Part shown: piece by piece, positions 46,550 through 54,709 of the stretch
Layout: the number at the start of each line of letters is the position of its first letter
Position numbering within the stretch: the first letter of the stretch is position 1
Origin: Oscillospiraceae bacterium
GTDB lineage: Bacteria; Bacillota_A; Clostridia; Oscillospirales; Oscillospiraceae
Length of the DNA: 64,000 nt
Direction: 5' to 3'
NCBI GenBank assembly: GCA_017516785.1
Contig: JAFXAV010000028.1
Coordinates: 62,001 to 126,000 of the forward strand
Notes under the pieces: generated by a model
What the model was told of the DNA's origin: nothing
Database searches by the model: none
The model's input: only the letters and a program-made list of their open reading frames with translations
Made by a program: the position numbers and the translations under genes

Positions 46550-47257
46550 TCAAGATTCATAAGGTGTGCCGAGGCTCCAGTCGTAATACTGACCATCGTT
46601 CTTAAATTCAATTCTGAAATAGTTGTGCCGTCCATCTCCGTGAAAGTATAGATACTCCCCGGGGAGAACTCTGCCAACCTCAGTCTCGCCATACTGTTCT
46701 GCATTCCATCTTTCCAGAACATCGTAGGCAAGCCAGAGAAGATGTTCATCGACGGGGTTACTGGCTGAGTAGCCATCAAAGGCACCGCTCTGCTTGACGA
46801 TGGCTTCGATAGACTTGCAGTTACGGTAGTAGGGATCTCCGCAGTCGTATCGGTTCAGGGCACACCACATTGTTGCGGCGATCTCCGTATCAGACTGGGT
46901 TACGAGGGCTTCGCCCCATCCCATCTGAGCAAGGGCGATTGCATCCGGTTCTGTGTACAGCGGCATATACTCGACCTTTTTGGGCTCCGCTTCATCCTGG
47001 GGTTCGGTGGGCTGTTCCTTCTCAGGCTGATATGTAGTCGTGTGAAGCAGGGGTACCAGACCAATAGATCCGGGATCAGGTTCGGTGCTTTCAGCCAGCG
47101 TGGGAGCAACGGTCTCGACGATGTTCAGCTCACCCTTGGCTTCCGATCCCACCGGCAAGGGCAGGGATGCAAACATCACGGCGATCAGCAGGACTATGGA
47201 GAACCATCTCAGAACTCCGTAAAATTTTCTCCGGCAGGCAACTCTTCTCCATCTCAT
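46550..47257 (-). CDS. SleB-like cell wall hydrolase, membrane anchored
   Basis: 235 residues. A basic start and hydrophobic segment (VLRWFSIVLLIAVMFASLPLPV, residues 16-37) give a signal anchor; a Thr/Glu/Pro linker follows. The C-terminal domain (DAIALAQMGWGEALVTQSDTEIAATMWCALNRYDCGDPYYRNCKSIEAIVKQSGAFDGYS) has the Glu-containing ALAxxxxGEA and VxNRxxxxxxPxxIxxVVxQxxAFxxY pattern of SleB/CwlJ-type hydrolases. It is odd in an early recombination operon; it may act at the cell surface in lysogens or during entry or exclusion. Confidence 0.75.
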   Translation of the reverse strand: MRWRRVACRRKFYGVLRWFSIVLLIAVMFASLPLPVGSEAKGELNIVETVAPTLAESTEPDPGSIGLVPLLHTTTYQPEKEQPTEPQDEAEPKKVEYMPLYTEPDAIALAQMGWGEALVTQSDTEIAATMWCALNRYDCGDPYYRNCKSIEAIVKQSGAFDGYSASNPVDEHLLWLAYDVLERWNAEQYGETEVGRVLPGEYLYFHGDGRHNYFRIEFKNDGQYYDWSLGTPYES

Positions 47258-47405
47258 TTCTTTTTCTCCTTGTCTTCTTTATTTCAGTGCAGAACAGAGA
47301 GATGTCGACCGAGCCCAGCCGCTCAATGGCTTTCTCAAGTTCAGCCACAGAGCCGATTCCGTATTCGCTTTTCAGAATCTCTGCGAGTTCGGATCGTTTA
47401 CTCAT
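47130..47405 (-). CDS. Small phage protein overlapping the hydrolase gene
   Basis: 91 residues. The first 45 (MSKRSELAEILKSEYGIGSVAELEKAIERLGSVDISLFCTEI) match a common small phage protein that normally ends near SLF; the rest is basic then unstructured and lies in an alternate frame over 128 nt of the hydrolase gene. A lost stop codon may have extended it. Function unknown. Confidence 0.6.
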   Translation of the reverse strand: MSKRSELAEILKSEYGIGSVAELEKAIERLGSVDISLFCTEIKKTRRKRNEMEKSCLPEKILRSSEMVLHSPADRRDVCIPALAGGIGSQG

Positions 47406-47408
47406 ATC

Positions 47409-47903
47409 CTATCTCCCTTTCAGCACTCGTTGACTGATCGTTTGCATCTCCGTCAGCACCTTGGCAAGCTGATCCAGGTACTCCATGACCTCTTTCAGTT
47501 CAGGCTTTTCATCGTCGGTGATGACGCCATCTTCTGCGATGTCGAGGAGTGTGTCCTTGATCTCTTCCAGTTGGCTGACTCGGAGGCTTTTCAGAAGCCT
47601 GACTGTCACCCGGTCGATGTCCAGATCCTCGTCGGAAATGGGCTTTCGACAACCGATGGGGCACTCATTCATGCAGTAGTGGTTCAGCAGATGCGGTGCA
47701 TTGTAGCAATCTGCCATCAGGACGGCCTTGTCCACCGGCATGAACTTGGTCAACCCGAGTTCAGCGTCTGCAACGGAGGACGGGGACATCCCCAGGCACT
47801 CAGCCGCACCCTCTCTGCTATATAGCTTGCTGTTGTATTTTGCGGCTTTCATTCTGGCTTCGTACCATACATTACCTGCCGCTTTCGTAGCATCTCGTCC
47901 CAT
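47409..47903 (-). CDS. Phage regulatory protein with HTH-like N-terminus
   Basis: 164 residues from ATG 47903 (GGAGG upstream; ATG 47909 is an alternative). [65 protein letters not shown] is an XRE-like helix-turn-helix followed by a Cys motif; the remainder (ISDEDLDIDRVTVRLLKSLRVSQLEEIKDTLLDIAEDGVITDDEKPELKEVMEYLDQLAKVL) is helical. It is the second gene of the early operon, after the Cro-like gene, and common in Clostridia phages. Confidence 0.75.
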   Translation of the reverse strand: MGRDATKAAGNVWYEARMKAAKYNSKLYSREGAAECLGMSPSSVADAELGLTKFMPVDKAVLMADCYNAPHLLNHYCMNECPIGCRKPISDEDLDIDRVTVRLLKSLRVSQLEEIKDTLLDIAEDGVITDDEKPELKEVMEYLDQLAKVLTEMQTISQRVLKGR

Positions 47904-47953
47904 TTTCATTCCTCCAGTTTTCGATTACAATTACCACAGACGATACGGAACGG

Positions 47954-47967
47954 AACCGATTGGTAAT
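47954..47967. promoter_or_regulatory. Repressor operator, left site
   Basis: AACCGATTGGTAAT matches the palindromic operator ATTACCGATTGGTAAT seen at 48281. It lies between the second early gene and the Cro-like gene. Half-sites GGTAAT are found close by on the minus strand near 47916 and 47988. Confidence 0.6.
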
Positions 47968-47988
47968 CGCAAAGTAAAACAAGCAAAA

Positions 47989-48228
47989 TTACCACGAAAC
48001 ATGACCGTTGTTACCGATTGGTAATTTACCGTCAAAAAGATAATCGTTCATCTGCACAGGGGTCAATTCCAGCATACGAGCGACCCGGATTTTTTCGTCA
48101 TCGGTGAACCGAACTTCGCCACTCTCTTTCTTCCGGTAGGAGTGGTAATTCATCTCAAGCTGGTCCGCCATAAACTGCTGCGTATATCCAAGCCTTGCTC
48201 GGGCTCCTTTGATTTCGCGTGGTTTCAT
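47989..48228 (-). CDS. Cro-like XRE repressor
   Basis: 79 residues from ATG 48228. MKPREIKGARARLGYTQQFMADQLEMNYHSYRKKESGEVRFTDDEKIRVARMLELTPVQMNDYLFDGKLP is a single XRE helix-turn-helix (recognition helix near MNYHSYRKKE). It faces the CI-like gene across the operator region and is the first gene from the early promoter at 48274-48302. One operator lies within its own 3' coding region at 48011. Confidence 0.85.
   Translation of the reverse strand: MKPREIKGARARLGYTQQFMADQLEMNYHSYRKKESGEVRFTDDEKIRVARMLELTPVQMNDYLFDGKLPIGNNGHVSW
48011..48024. promoter_or_regulatory. Repressor operator inside the Cro-like gene
   Basis: TTACCGATTGGTAA, a perfect match to the core of the operator at 48281, falls in the last codons of the Cro-like gene. 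Bound repressor here could act as a roadblock to early transcription. Confidence 0.65.
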
Positions 48229-48273
48229 TGAGTTCACCTCCTCGATCTTGGGTAGTTTATTACCGTCGTATAT

Positions 48274-48302
48274 ATCTTATATTACCGATTGGTAATTGTC
48301 AA
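48274..48302 (-). promoter_or_regulatory. Early lytic promoter with operator in its spacer
   Basis: Minus strand TTGACA, 17 bp, TAAGAT. The spacer contains the full palindrome ATTACCAATCGGTAAT (48281-48296), so a bound repressor would cover the space between -35 and -10. It reads into the Cro-like gene, whose start is 46 nt downstream. Confidence 0.85.
48281..48296. promoter_or_regulatory. Repressor operator, main site
   Basis: ATTACCGATTGGTAAT is a perfect 6-4-6 inverted repeat. Single half-sites TCGGTAAT follow at about 48320 and 48341 toward the CI gene, spaced 21 bp (two helical turns). Confidence 0.85.
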
Positions 48303-48353
48303 GATAAAAATGGTCGGTATCGGTAATTTTTTTCACTTTGTCGGTAATTTCAG

Positions 48354-48382
48354 TTGCGAAATCGACCGGAAAGTTATACAAT
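48354..48382 (+). promoter_or_regulatory. Promoter of the CI-like repressor
   Basis: Plus strand TTGCGA, 17 bp, TACAAT, 40 nt before the repressor ATG. The two operator half-sites upstream could allow self-control. Confidence 0.75.
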
Positions 48383-48421
48383 GGTATCGCCAAATAAACA
48401 TCACGGTAAAGGAGCAAACTC

Positions 48422-48751
48422 ATGGACTATTCTATCTTTCAATCTCGGCTGAAACAGTTGATGGAAAGCCGTGGCCTGAACAACAAGGCTCTGGCTGACG
48501 CTGTCAACATCACGACTGCTACCCTGTCCCGCTATCTGAGCGGCAACCGGACTCCTGATCTCCCCTATGTGGTCAAGCTGTCCGAATTCTTCGGCGTGTC
48601 TATCGACTGGATGCTCGGCATCAACGGTGACCGCTACGAAGTTCTCCCCCAGGAAATTCAGGATGTAGCCTACCTCTACTCTCTTGCAGATCCCGACGAC
48701 CGCAGAGTGGTGCAGGCAGTCCTGAACAAATACAAAAAAGTCAAGGAGTGA
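48422..48751 (+). CDS. CI-like XRE repressor
   Basis: 109 residues. FQSRLKQLMESRGLNNKALADAVNITTATLSRYLSGNRTPDLPYVVKLSEFFGVSIDWMLGI is a full XRE helix-turn-helix domain (recognition helix TTATLSRYLSG). The short C-terminus (EVLPQEIQDVAYLYSLADPDDRRVVQAVLNKYKK) is helical and probably for dimerisation; there is no LexA-like protease domain, so induction would not be by RecA-driven self-cleavage of this chain. AAAGGAG lies before the ATG. It is transcribed with the next gene. Confidence 0.9.
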   Translation: MDYSIFQSRLKQLMESRGLNNKALADAVNITTATLSRYLSGNRTPDLPYVVKLSEFFGVSIDWMLGINGDRYEVLPQEIQDVAYLYSLADPDDRRVVQAVLNKYKKVKE

Positions 48752-48757
48752 CCTACT

Positions 48758-49255
48758 ATGTTGTACGAGGGCAACAAAGCCTACTATCCCCTTATCATGA
48801 TCGGTCAGAACATCAAGATCGGTCCCAATGAAACAGACACCATCGGATGCCTGTGCGTATCACCATCCGGGCGAATTGCCATCGTAGAACGAGATCCTCA
48901 GCCCACCGAGTCCGATCACGACTTTCTGGATCGCATGACCACCTATTCCGACTTGCTCCGCTCCTGGGACTGGTCGTATCTCAACGAGATCGCCGCAGAC
49001 CACTACTACCGTACTGAGGGTCAGGCGTTCAGAGTCATAGATCTCATGGCTCGCGCTGGCTACCTCACCTTTGCCGACGAGGGTCTGCTGTCCATCAAGC
49101 TGGACAGAGGACTGAAGACAGAGAAACACCTCGTCATCGTTTCCACTTCCGATACTCAGTCCCGGAAGGCTGCTTTCACCTGTGGAGAATATGCAGACTC
49201 CCGCCTGTACTTCGCCTGCGTGGACGACCGGAACGGACTTCCCTTCCTGGCCTAA
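48758..49255 (+). CDS. Unknown protein co-transcribed with the repressor
   Basis: 165 residues starting 6 nt after the repressor stop with AAGGAGTG upstream. MLYEGNKAYYPLIMIGQNIKIGPNETDTIGCLCVSPSGRIAIVERDPQP, then a helical middle and SIKLDRGLKTEKHLVIVSTSDTQSRKAAFTCGEYADSRLYFACVDDRNGLPFLA. No HExxH motif is seen, so it is not an ImmA-type protease. A mixed beta fold with unknown role; its place suggests immunity, induction control or exclusion. Confidence 0.75.
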   Translation: MLYEGNKAYYPLIMIGQNIKIGPNETDTIGCLCVSPSGRIAIVERDPQPTESDHDFLDRMTTYSDLLRSWDWSYLNEIAADHYYRTEGQAFRVIDLMARAGYLTFADEGLLSIKLDRGLKTEKHLVIVSTSDTQSRKAAFTCGEYADSRLYFACVDDRNGLPFLA

Positions 49256-49263
49256 AACAAACA

Positions 49264-49289
49264 GGGGGTGTCGCATCAGCGATACCCCC
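49264..49289 (+). terminator. Terminator after the repressor operon
   Basis: GGGGGTGTCGC-ATCA-GCGATACCCCC with one G-T pair, followed by ATAAATTATA. It ends the plus-strand immunity operon before the repeat module and integrase. Confidence 0.6.
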
Positions 49290-49310
49290 ATAAATTATAC
49301 GGTTTGATAT

Positions 49311-49393
49311 GGTAACGGTAACGGTTACGGTGACGGTTACGGTTATAGCAGGATTTTCCCTGGAACTTCCTCTGGAATGTCCACGGACTTTCC
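49311..49393 (+). repeat. Hexamer array plus 12-mer array, right module copy
   Basis: 49311-49346 has six hexamers (GGTAAC twice, GGTTAC, GGTGAC, GGTTAC, GGTTAT). After four bases, 49351-49393 has degenerate 12-mers (ggattttccct, ggaacttcctct, ggaatgtccacg, gactttcc). The layout repeats that of 3123-3212 in the same orientation. It occupies most of the gap 49256-49418 and ends 25 nt before the integrase start, so it could bind the integrase or a regulator of it. Confidence 0.8.
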
Positions 49394-49418
49394 TGATCTT
49401 TGCAAGGAGGCAATTCAT

Positions 49419-51140
49419 TTGAGCGTACTTGACAAACTTCGGGCACTCAAAGTCGCCATATACATTCGAGTATCTACCCACTGGCAGGTCGACAAGGACT
49501 CCCTTCAGGTTCAACGACGTGAATTGATCGCCTATGCCCAGATGCTCCTCGGTATCCAGGATTTCGAGGTGTTCGAGGATGCCGGCTATTCGGCGAAGAA
49601 CACCGACCGCCCCAAATACCAGGAGATGATGGGCAGGCTCCGTACCGGAGAGTTCTCCCACCTGCTGGTCTGGAAGATCGACCGCATCAGCAGAAACCTG
49701 CTCGACTTCGCCAATATGTATGCTGAGCTGAAGCGGCTGGGCGTAGACTTCGTTTCCAAGAACGAGAAGTTCGACACCTCCAGTGCTATCGGTGAAGCCA
49801 TGCTGAAGATCATCCTGGTCTTTGCGGAGCTGGAGCGTAACATCACATCCGAGCGTGTCACCTCTGTCATGCTGTCCAGAGCCACCAACGGTCAATGGAA
49901 CGGCGGACGCATCCCTTTCGGCTACAAGTATGACAAGCAGACCAAAGAGTTCGAGCCTGATCCTCAGGAGTCCAAGGTGGTCAGACGGATCTACGAACTG
50001 TACGAGCGGGAGCAATCCCTGATCTATGTCTGCCGCTATCTGAACGAGCACGGCATCCTCAACCGCTCCGGTAATGAATGGACGCCGACCACCATCAGCA
50101 AGATCCTGAAGAACCCGTTCTACATCGGTCAGTACAGATACAATGTCACCAAGCAAGGCGGCGATGGCTACGAACCCCGGGACGAGTCCGAGTGGGTCAT
50201 CTTCGAGGAGCACCATCCTCCCATCGTCGACGAGATCCTGTTCAACCGTATCGACTTCCTCCTGAAGCGGAACCGCCGGGGCGGAGTCGCCGAGGGTACA
50301 AGCTATGTCAAGAAGAACATCCATATCTTCGCTGGCCTTGTCCGCTGCGGAAGCTGCGGCTCCAACATGAGTGCTACCCTCGACCGGGTCAGAGCCGATG
50401 GCTGGAGACCCTCTATCTACGGCTGTAACAAGCGGCGGCACAACAATGCGGAGTGTCAGAACAAGTACATCTCCGACATCGTCCTGGGTCCTTTCGTTTT
50501 CAACTATGTCGCCAACATCATCCGGGCCAAAGGTCGCTTCACCAAGCGAACCACTCATGACAGCTTGCAGAGGATGCTCCTCCGGGGAGATCCCTTCGCC
50601 CAGGTTGAGTCCATCGACGATGAAGGGCTGAAGCAGATCTACGACCTTCTGGCAACTGGCGTGTCCGGTCTGGAGTATCGCCCCGCCGGGGTCTTCAGTA
50701 AGACAGCCGAGTCGGTCAACGAGCGGGACGCCCTCCTCTCCCAGAAGGGCAAGCACGAAACGGCGATGAACCGCCTGAAGTCGCTCTACCTCTACGGTGA
50801 CGGAGATCTGACCGAGAAGGACTACCTTGTCGAGCGGCAGCGTATCCTCACCGCCCTTGCAGAGGTCGATCAGAAGCTGAACGATCTCAAGGACAGCGAG
50901 GACGATGCAGGCCCCCTGGCTGATGACGAGTTCATCGAAAAGGCAAGCTACTTCATCATGGTGCAGAAGCTACTGGACGAACGGTATGTGGACTACGAGA
51001 AGTACATCCGCCAGATAGATCCAAGCATCCCCCGGTCGTTCATCAAGAGCGTCATCGACGAGATCCATGTGTCGGATGGCAAGGTCACCGCCATCGTCTT
51101 CAAGAACGGCATGGCACACAGATTCTTCTACAAAGCATAA
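49419..51140 (+). CDS. Large serine integrase
   Basis: 573 residues from TTG 49419, chosen because AAGGAGG lies 8 nt upstream; an in-frame ATG at 49377 lies inside the repeat module and has no ribosome site. The resolvase domain has AIYIRVSTHWQVDKDSLQVQRREL with the catalytic Ser, DAGYSAKNTDRPKYQEMMGRL and WKIDRISRNLLDF. A recombinase domain (GRIPFGYKYDKQTKEFEPDPQESKVVRRIYELYE, TPTTISKILKNPFYIGQYRY), a zinc ribbon (GLVRCGSCGSNMSATLD) and a coiled coil (LTEKDYLVERQRILTALAEVDQKLNDL) follow. It integrates and, with a directionality factor, excises the phage. It lies at the right edge, next to the attachment site. Confidence 0.95.
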   Translation: MSVLDKLRALKVAIYIRVSTHWQVDKDSLQVQRRELIAYAQMLLGIQDFEVFEDAGYSAKNTDRPKYQEMMGRLRTGEFSHLLVWKIDRISRNLLDFANMYAELKRLGVDFVSKNEKFDTSSAIGEAMLKIILVFAELERNITSERVTSVMLSRATNGQWNGGRIPFGYKYDKQTKEFEPDPQESKVVRRIYELYEREQSLIYVCRYLNEHGILNRSGNEWTPTTISKILKNPFYIGQYRYNVTKQGGDGYEPRDESEWVIFEEHHPPIVDEILFNRIDFLLKRNRRGGVAEGTSYVKKNIHIFAGLVRCGSCGSNMSATLDRVRADGWRPSIYGCNKRRHNNAECQNKYISDIVLGPFVFNYVANIIRAKGRFTKRTTHDSLQRMLLRGDPFAQVESIDDEGLKQIYDLLATGVSGLEYRPAGVFSKTAESVNERDALLSQKGKHETAMNRLKSLYLYGDGDLTEKDYLVERQRILTALAEVDQKLNDLKDSEDDAGPLADDEFIEKASYFIMVQKLLDERYVDYEKYIRQIDPSIPRSFIKSVIDEIHVSDGKVTAIVFKNGMAHRFFYKA

Positions 51141-51143
51141 ACA

Positions 51144-51172
51144 AAGCCCAGGGCCAAACGGCTCTGGGCTTT
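51144..51172 (+). terminator. Terminator after the integrase
   Basis: AAGCCCAGGGCC-AAAC-GGCTCTGGGCTTTT directly follows the integrase stop. Confidence 0.85.
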
Positions 51173-51355
51173 TATGCGGCGATATGCACTTGAACCTGCA
51201 TACAAATTTTGTGCGTTTTTATACACTACGGGTAATGAGTGTGTTACAGATTCCCCAAAACTGACACTCTGCGGTATCGGCTCCAAAGGGGTGGAGGGGC
51301 AAAAACCCTTGATTTGCAAGGCTTTTTTCGCCTTTTGCCCCGATTTTGGCATCCT
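51173..51355. other. Right phage-chromosome junction region
   Basis: These 183 bases hold no gene. They must contain the right attachment site, since integrase lies to the left and the chromosomal queA to the right. A spaced inverted repeat GAGTGT/ACACTC (51237-51269) and a hairpin-prone GGGGCAAAA...TTTTTGCCCC segment (about 51297-51342), probably the queA terminator, are visible. The crossover bases cannot be set without the left end, which is outside the window. Confidence 0.55.
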
Positions 51356-52378
51356 TTAACCTATGAACATCGCATCGCCGAAGCTGAAGAATCGATAGCG
51401 CTCCCGGACAGCTTCTTCGTAAGCAGCCAGTACATGGTCACGGCCCGCAAAGGCGGAAACCAACATCACCAGAGTGCTTTCGGGCAGATGGAAATTGGTG
51501 ATCAGACCGTCCATAGCCTTGAAGCTATAGCCGGGATAAATGAATATCTCAGTCCACTTGGACTTAGCTTCGAAGGTGCCGTCTTCGTTAACGAGGGATT
51601 CCAGAGTTCGGCAGGAAGTGGTGCCAACACAGATGACGCGGCCGCCATTGCCCTTGGTCTCATTTAGAATATCGGCAGTTTCCTGAGTGAGCATGCATAG
51701 TTCTGCGTGCATATGATGGTCTGTGATCTCCTCTGCCTTGACAGGGCGGAAGGTGCCAAGTCCTACATGCAGCGTGACAAAAGCGGTCTTGACGCCCTTG
51801 GTACGGGCCTTATCCAGCAGTTCATTGGTCCAGTGCAGACCTGCAGTGGGAGCAGCCGCGGAGCCCACTTCTCTGGAATAAACCGTCTGATAGCGCTCCT
51901 GATTGTGAAGCTCTTCCTTGATGTAAGGAGGCAGAGGCATCTTGCCCAGCCGCTCCAGAACCTCCAGGAAAATACCCTCATAGTGGAACTCCACCACACG
52001 GTTACCGGTTTCCTGCACCTCCACCACAGTGGCAGTCAGCTCGCCGTCGCCGAAGATCACTTCGTTGCCTACCTGCATCTTCCGTCCGGGCTTGCAGAGA
52101 CATTCCCATTTCTTGTCACCTAGGTCCCGGAGAAGCAGCACTTCCACGGCGCCTCCGGTGGGACGGTGACCCAGAAGACGGGCAGGCAGAACGCGGGAGT
52201 CATTCATCACCAGGCAGTCGCCGGGGTTCAGATAGTCGATGATATCGTAAAAATGTTTATGTTCAATCTCACCGGACACCCTGTCCAGATGCAGCAGTCG
52301 GGAGGCATCCCGCTGCTCCAGAGGAGTCTGAGCGATGAGTTCTTCCGGAAGATCATACCAAAAATCATGAGTTTTCAT
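51356..52378 (-). CDS. queA: tRNA preQ1(34) S-adenosylmethionine ribosyltransferase-isomerase QueA
   Basis: 340 residues from ATG 52378 (GGAGG upstream). [99 protein letters not shown] and [19 protein letters not shown] are all QueA signatures. It makes epoxyqueuosine in tRNA from preQ1. Its 3' end is next to the prophage and is intact, so integration did not break it. Confidence 0.96.
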   Translation of the reverse strand: MKTHDFWYDLPEELIAQTPLEQRDASRLLHLDRVSGEIEHKHFYDIIDYLNPGDCLVMNDSRVLPARLLGHRPTGGAVEVLLLRDLGDKKWECLCKPGRKMQVGNEVIFGDGELTATVVEVQETGNRVVEFHYEGIFLEVLERLGKMPLPPYIKEELHNQERYQTVYSREVGSAAAPTAGLHWTNELLDKARTKGVKTAFVTLHVGLGTFRPVKAEEITDHHMHAELCMLTQETADILNETKGNGGRVICVGTTSCRTLESLVNEDGTFEAKSKWTEIFIYPGYSFKAMDGLITNFHLPESTLVMLVSAFAGRDHVLAAYEEAVRERYRFFSFGDAMFIG

Positions 52379-52409
52379 GACATATTCCTCCATTTTATTT
52401 AATTTATCT

Positions 52410-52438
52410 AGTATAGACCATTTTGCTGAAATTTGCAA
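52410..52438 (-). promoter_or_regulatory. queA promoter
   Basis: Minus strand TTGCAA, 17 bp, TATACT, about 30 nt before the queA start in the divergent region between queA and dapA. Confidence 0.65.
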
Positions 52439-52487
52439 CAGACAAAATGATTCTTTCCTGCATAGATTGGGTCGGAGGTATCAGCTT

Positions 52488-53372
52488 ATGAAAAATGTTT
52501 TGTTTACAGGCGCATGTACTGCCCTTGTGACTCCCTTTCTCGATGGGCAGGTCAATTACCCCATGCTGGAGCAGCTTCTGCAGCGGCAGCTGGATGCGGG
52601 AATCGAAGCCGTGGTCATCTGCGGCACCACTGGCGAGTCCCCTACCCTGACAGACAGCGAAAAATTGGAACTGTTCCGAAGAGCAAAAGCATATACAGGC
52701 GACCGCTGCAAAATCATTGCAGGTACCGGTTCTAACTGTACACGACACGCGGTGGAACTGAGCATGGCAACGGAAGCAGTGGGTGTGGATGCCATTCTGG
52801 TGGTAAGTCCATATTACAACAAGGCAAACCCCGACGGTCTATTTGCCCATTACTTAGCCGTTGCACAGTCTGTCACATTGCCTGTCATCATCTACAATGT
52901 CCCCTCCCGTACCGGAGTGGATATTCCGGTATCCGTTTACAAACGGCTCAGCAGGATCCCAAATATCGCAGGAGTCAAGGAAGCATCCTCCGATATCACC
53001 AAAATTACAAAAATCATCATGGAATGTGGAAATGATCTGCCGGTCTGGTCCGGAAATGACGACGAAATTTGCCCTGTTATGTCCTTGGGCGGGAAAGGTG
53101 TCATCTCTGTTCTTTCCAATGTGCTGCCGGTTCAGACTCAGGCGCTTGCAAAAGCCGCCCTCGACGGGGATTTTGACACCGCTGCTGCCCTGCAAATTGA
53201 ATTGCAGCCGCTGGTGGAGATGCTTTTCTGCGAGGTCAATCCCATTCCGGTGAAAGCCGCCATGCAGCTCATTGGCTATGACTGCGGCGACTGCCGTCTT
53301 CCTCTGACATCCCTGACAAGAGAAAATCACAGTAAGCTGGAACGAATCCTGCATGCTTACTTTCGCAGTTGA
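52488..53372 (+). CDS. dapA: 4-hydroxy-tetrahydrodipicolinate synthase
   Basis: 294 residues from ATG 52488 (GGAGG upstream). GACTALVTPFLDGQVNYPMLEQLLQRQLDAGIEAVVICGTTGESPTL has the pyruvate-binding loop; SPYYNKANPDGLFAHY holds the active Tyr, and GVKEASSDI the Schiff-base Lys. It condenses pyruvate and aspartate semialdehyde in lysine and diaminopimelate synthesis. No riboswitch is seen upstream; the gene is divergent from queA. Confidence 0.96.
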   Translation: MKNVLFTGACTALVTPFLDGQVNYPMLEQLLQRQLDAGIEAVVICGTTGESPTLTDSEKLELFRRAKAYTGDRCKIIAGTGSNCTRHAVELSMATEAVGVDAILVVSPYYNKANPDGLFAHYLAVAQSVTLPVIIYNVPSRTGVDIPVSVYKRLSRIPNIAGVKEASSDITKITKIIMECGNDLPVWSGNDDEICPVMSLGGKGVISVLSNVLPVQTQALAKAALDGDFDTAAALQIELQPLVEMLFCEVNPIPVKAAMQLIGYDCGDCRLPLTSLTRENHSKLERILHAYFRS

Positions 53373-53421
53373 TGATTGCTTGATTCTGTGATACACTGAA
53401 AAGAAAACGGAGGGGATCCCA

Positions 53422-54669
<1,248 letters not shown>

Positions 54670-54671
54670 AG

Positions 54672-54699
54672 AAAAGCGACCCCAGACGGGGTCGCTTTT
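54672..54699. terminator. Bidirectional terminator between convergent genes
   Basis: AAAAGCGACCCC-AGAC-GGGGTCGCTTTT, with T-runs on both sides, serves the oxidoreductase on plus and tyrS on minus. Confidence 0.9.
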
Positions 54700-54709
54700 T
54701 TCTTTTTGA

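Noticed and set aside
48758..49255. ImmA-type metalloprotease downstream of the repressor
   Set aside because: The position fits, but no HExxH motif or related fold signature is present in the 165 residues.
49176..50756. Minus-strand 526-codon frame with a VTVTVTVT stretch
   Set aside because: Antisense to the serine integrase; the VT repeat is only the translation of the hexamer array.
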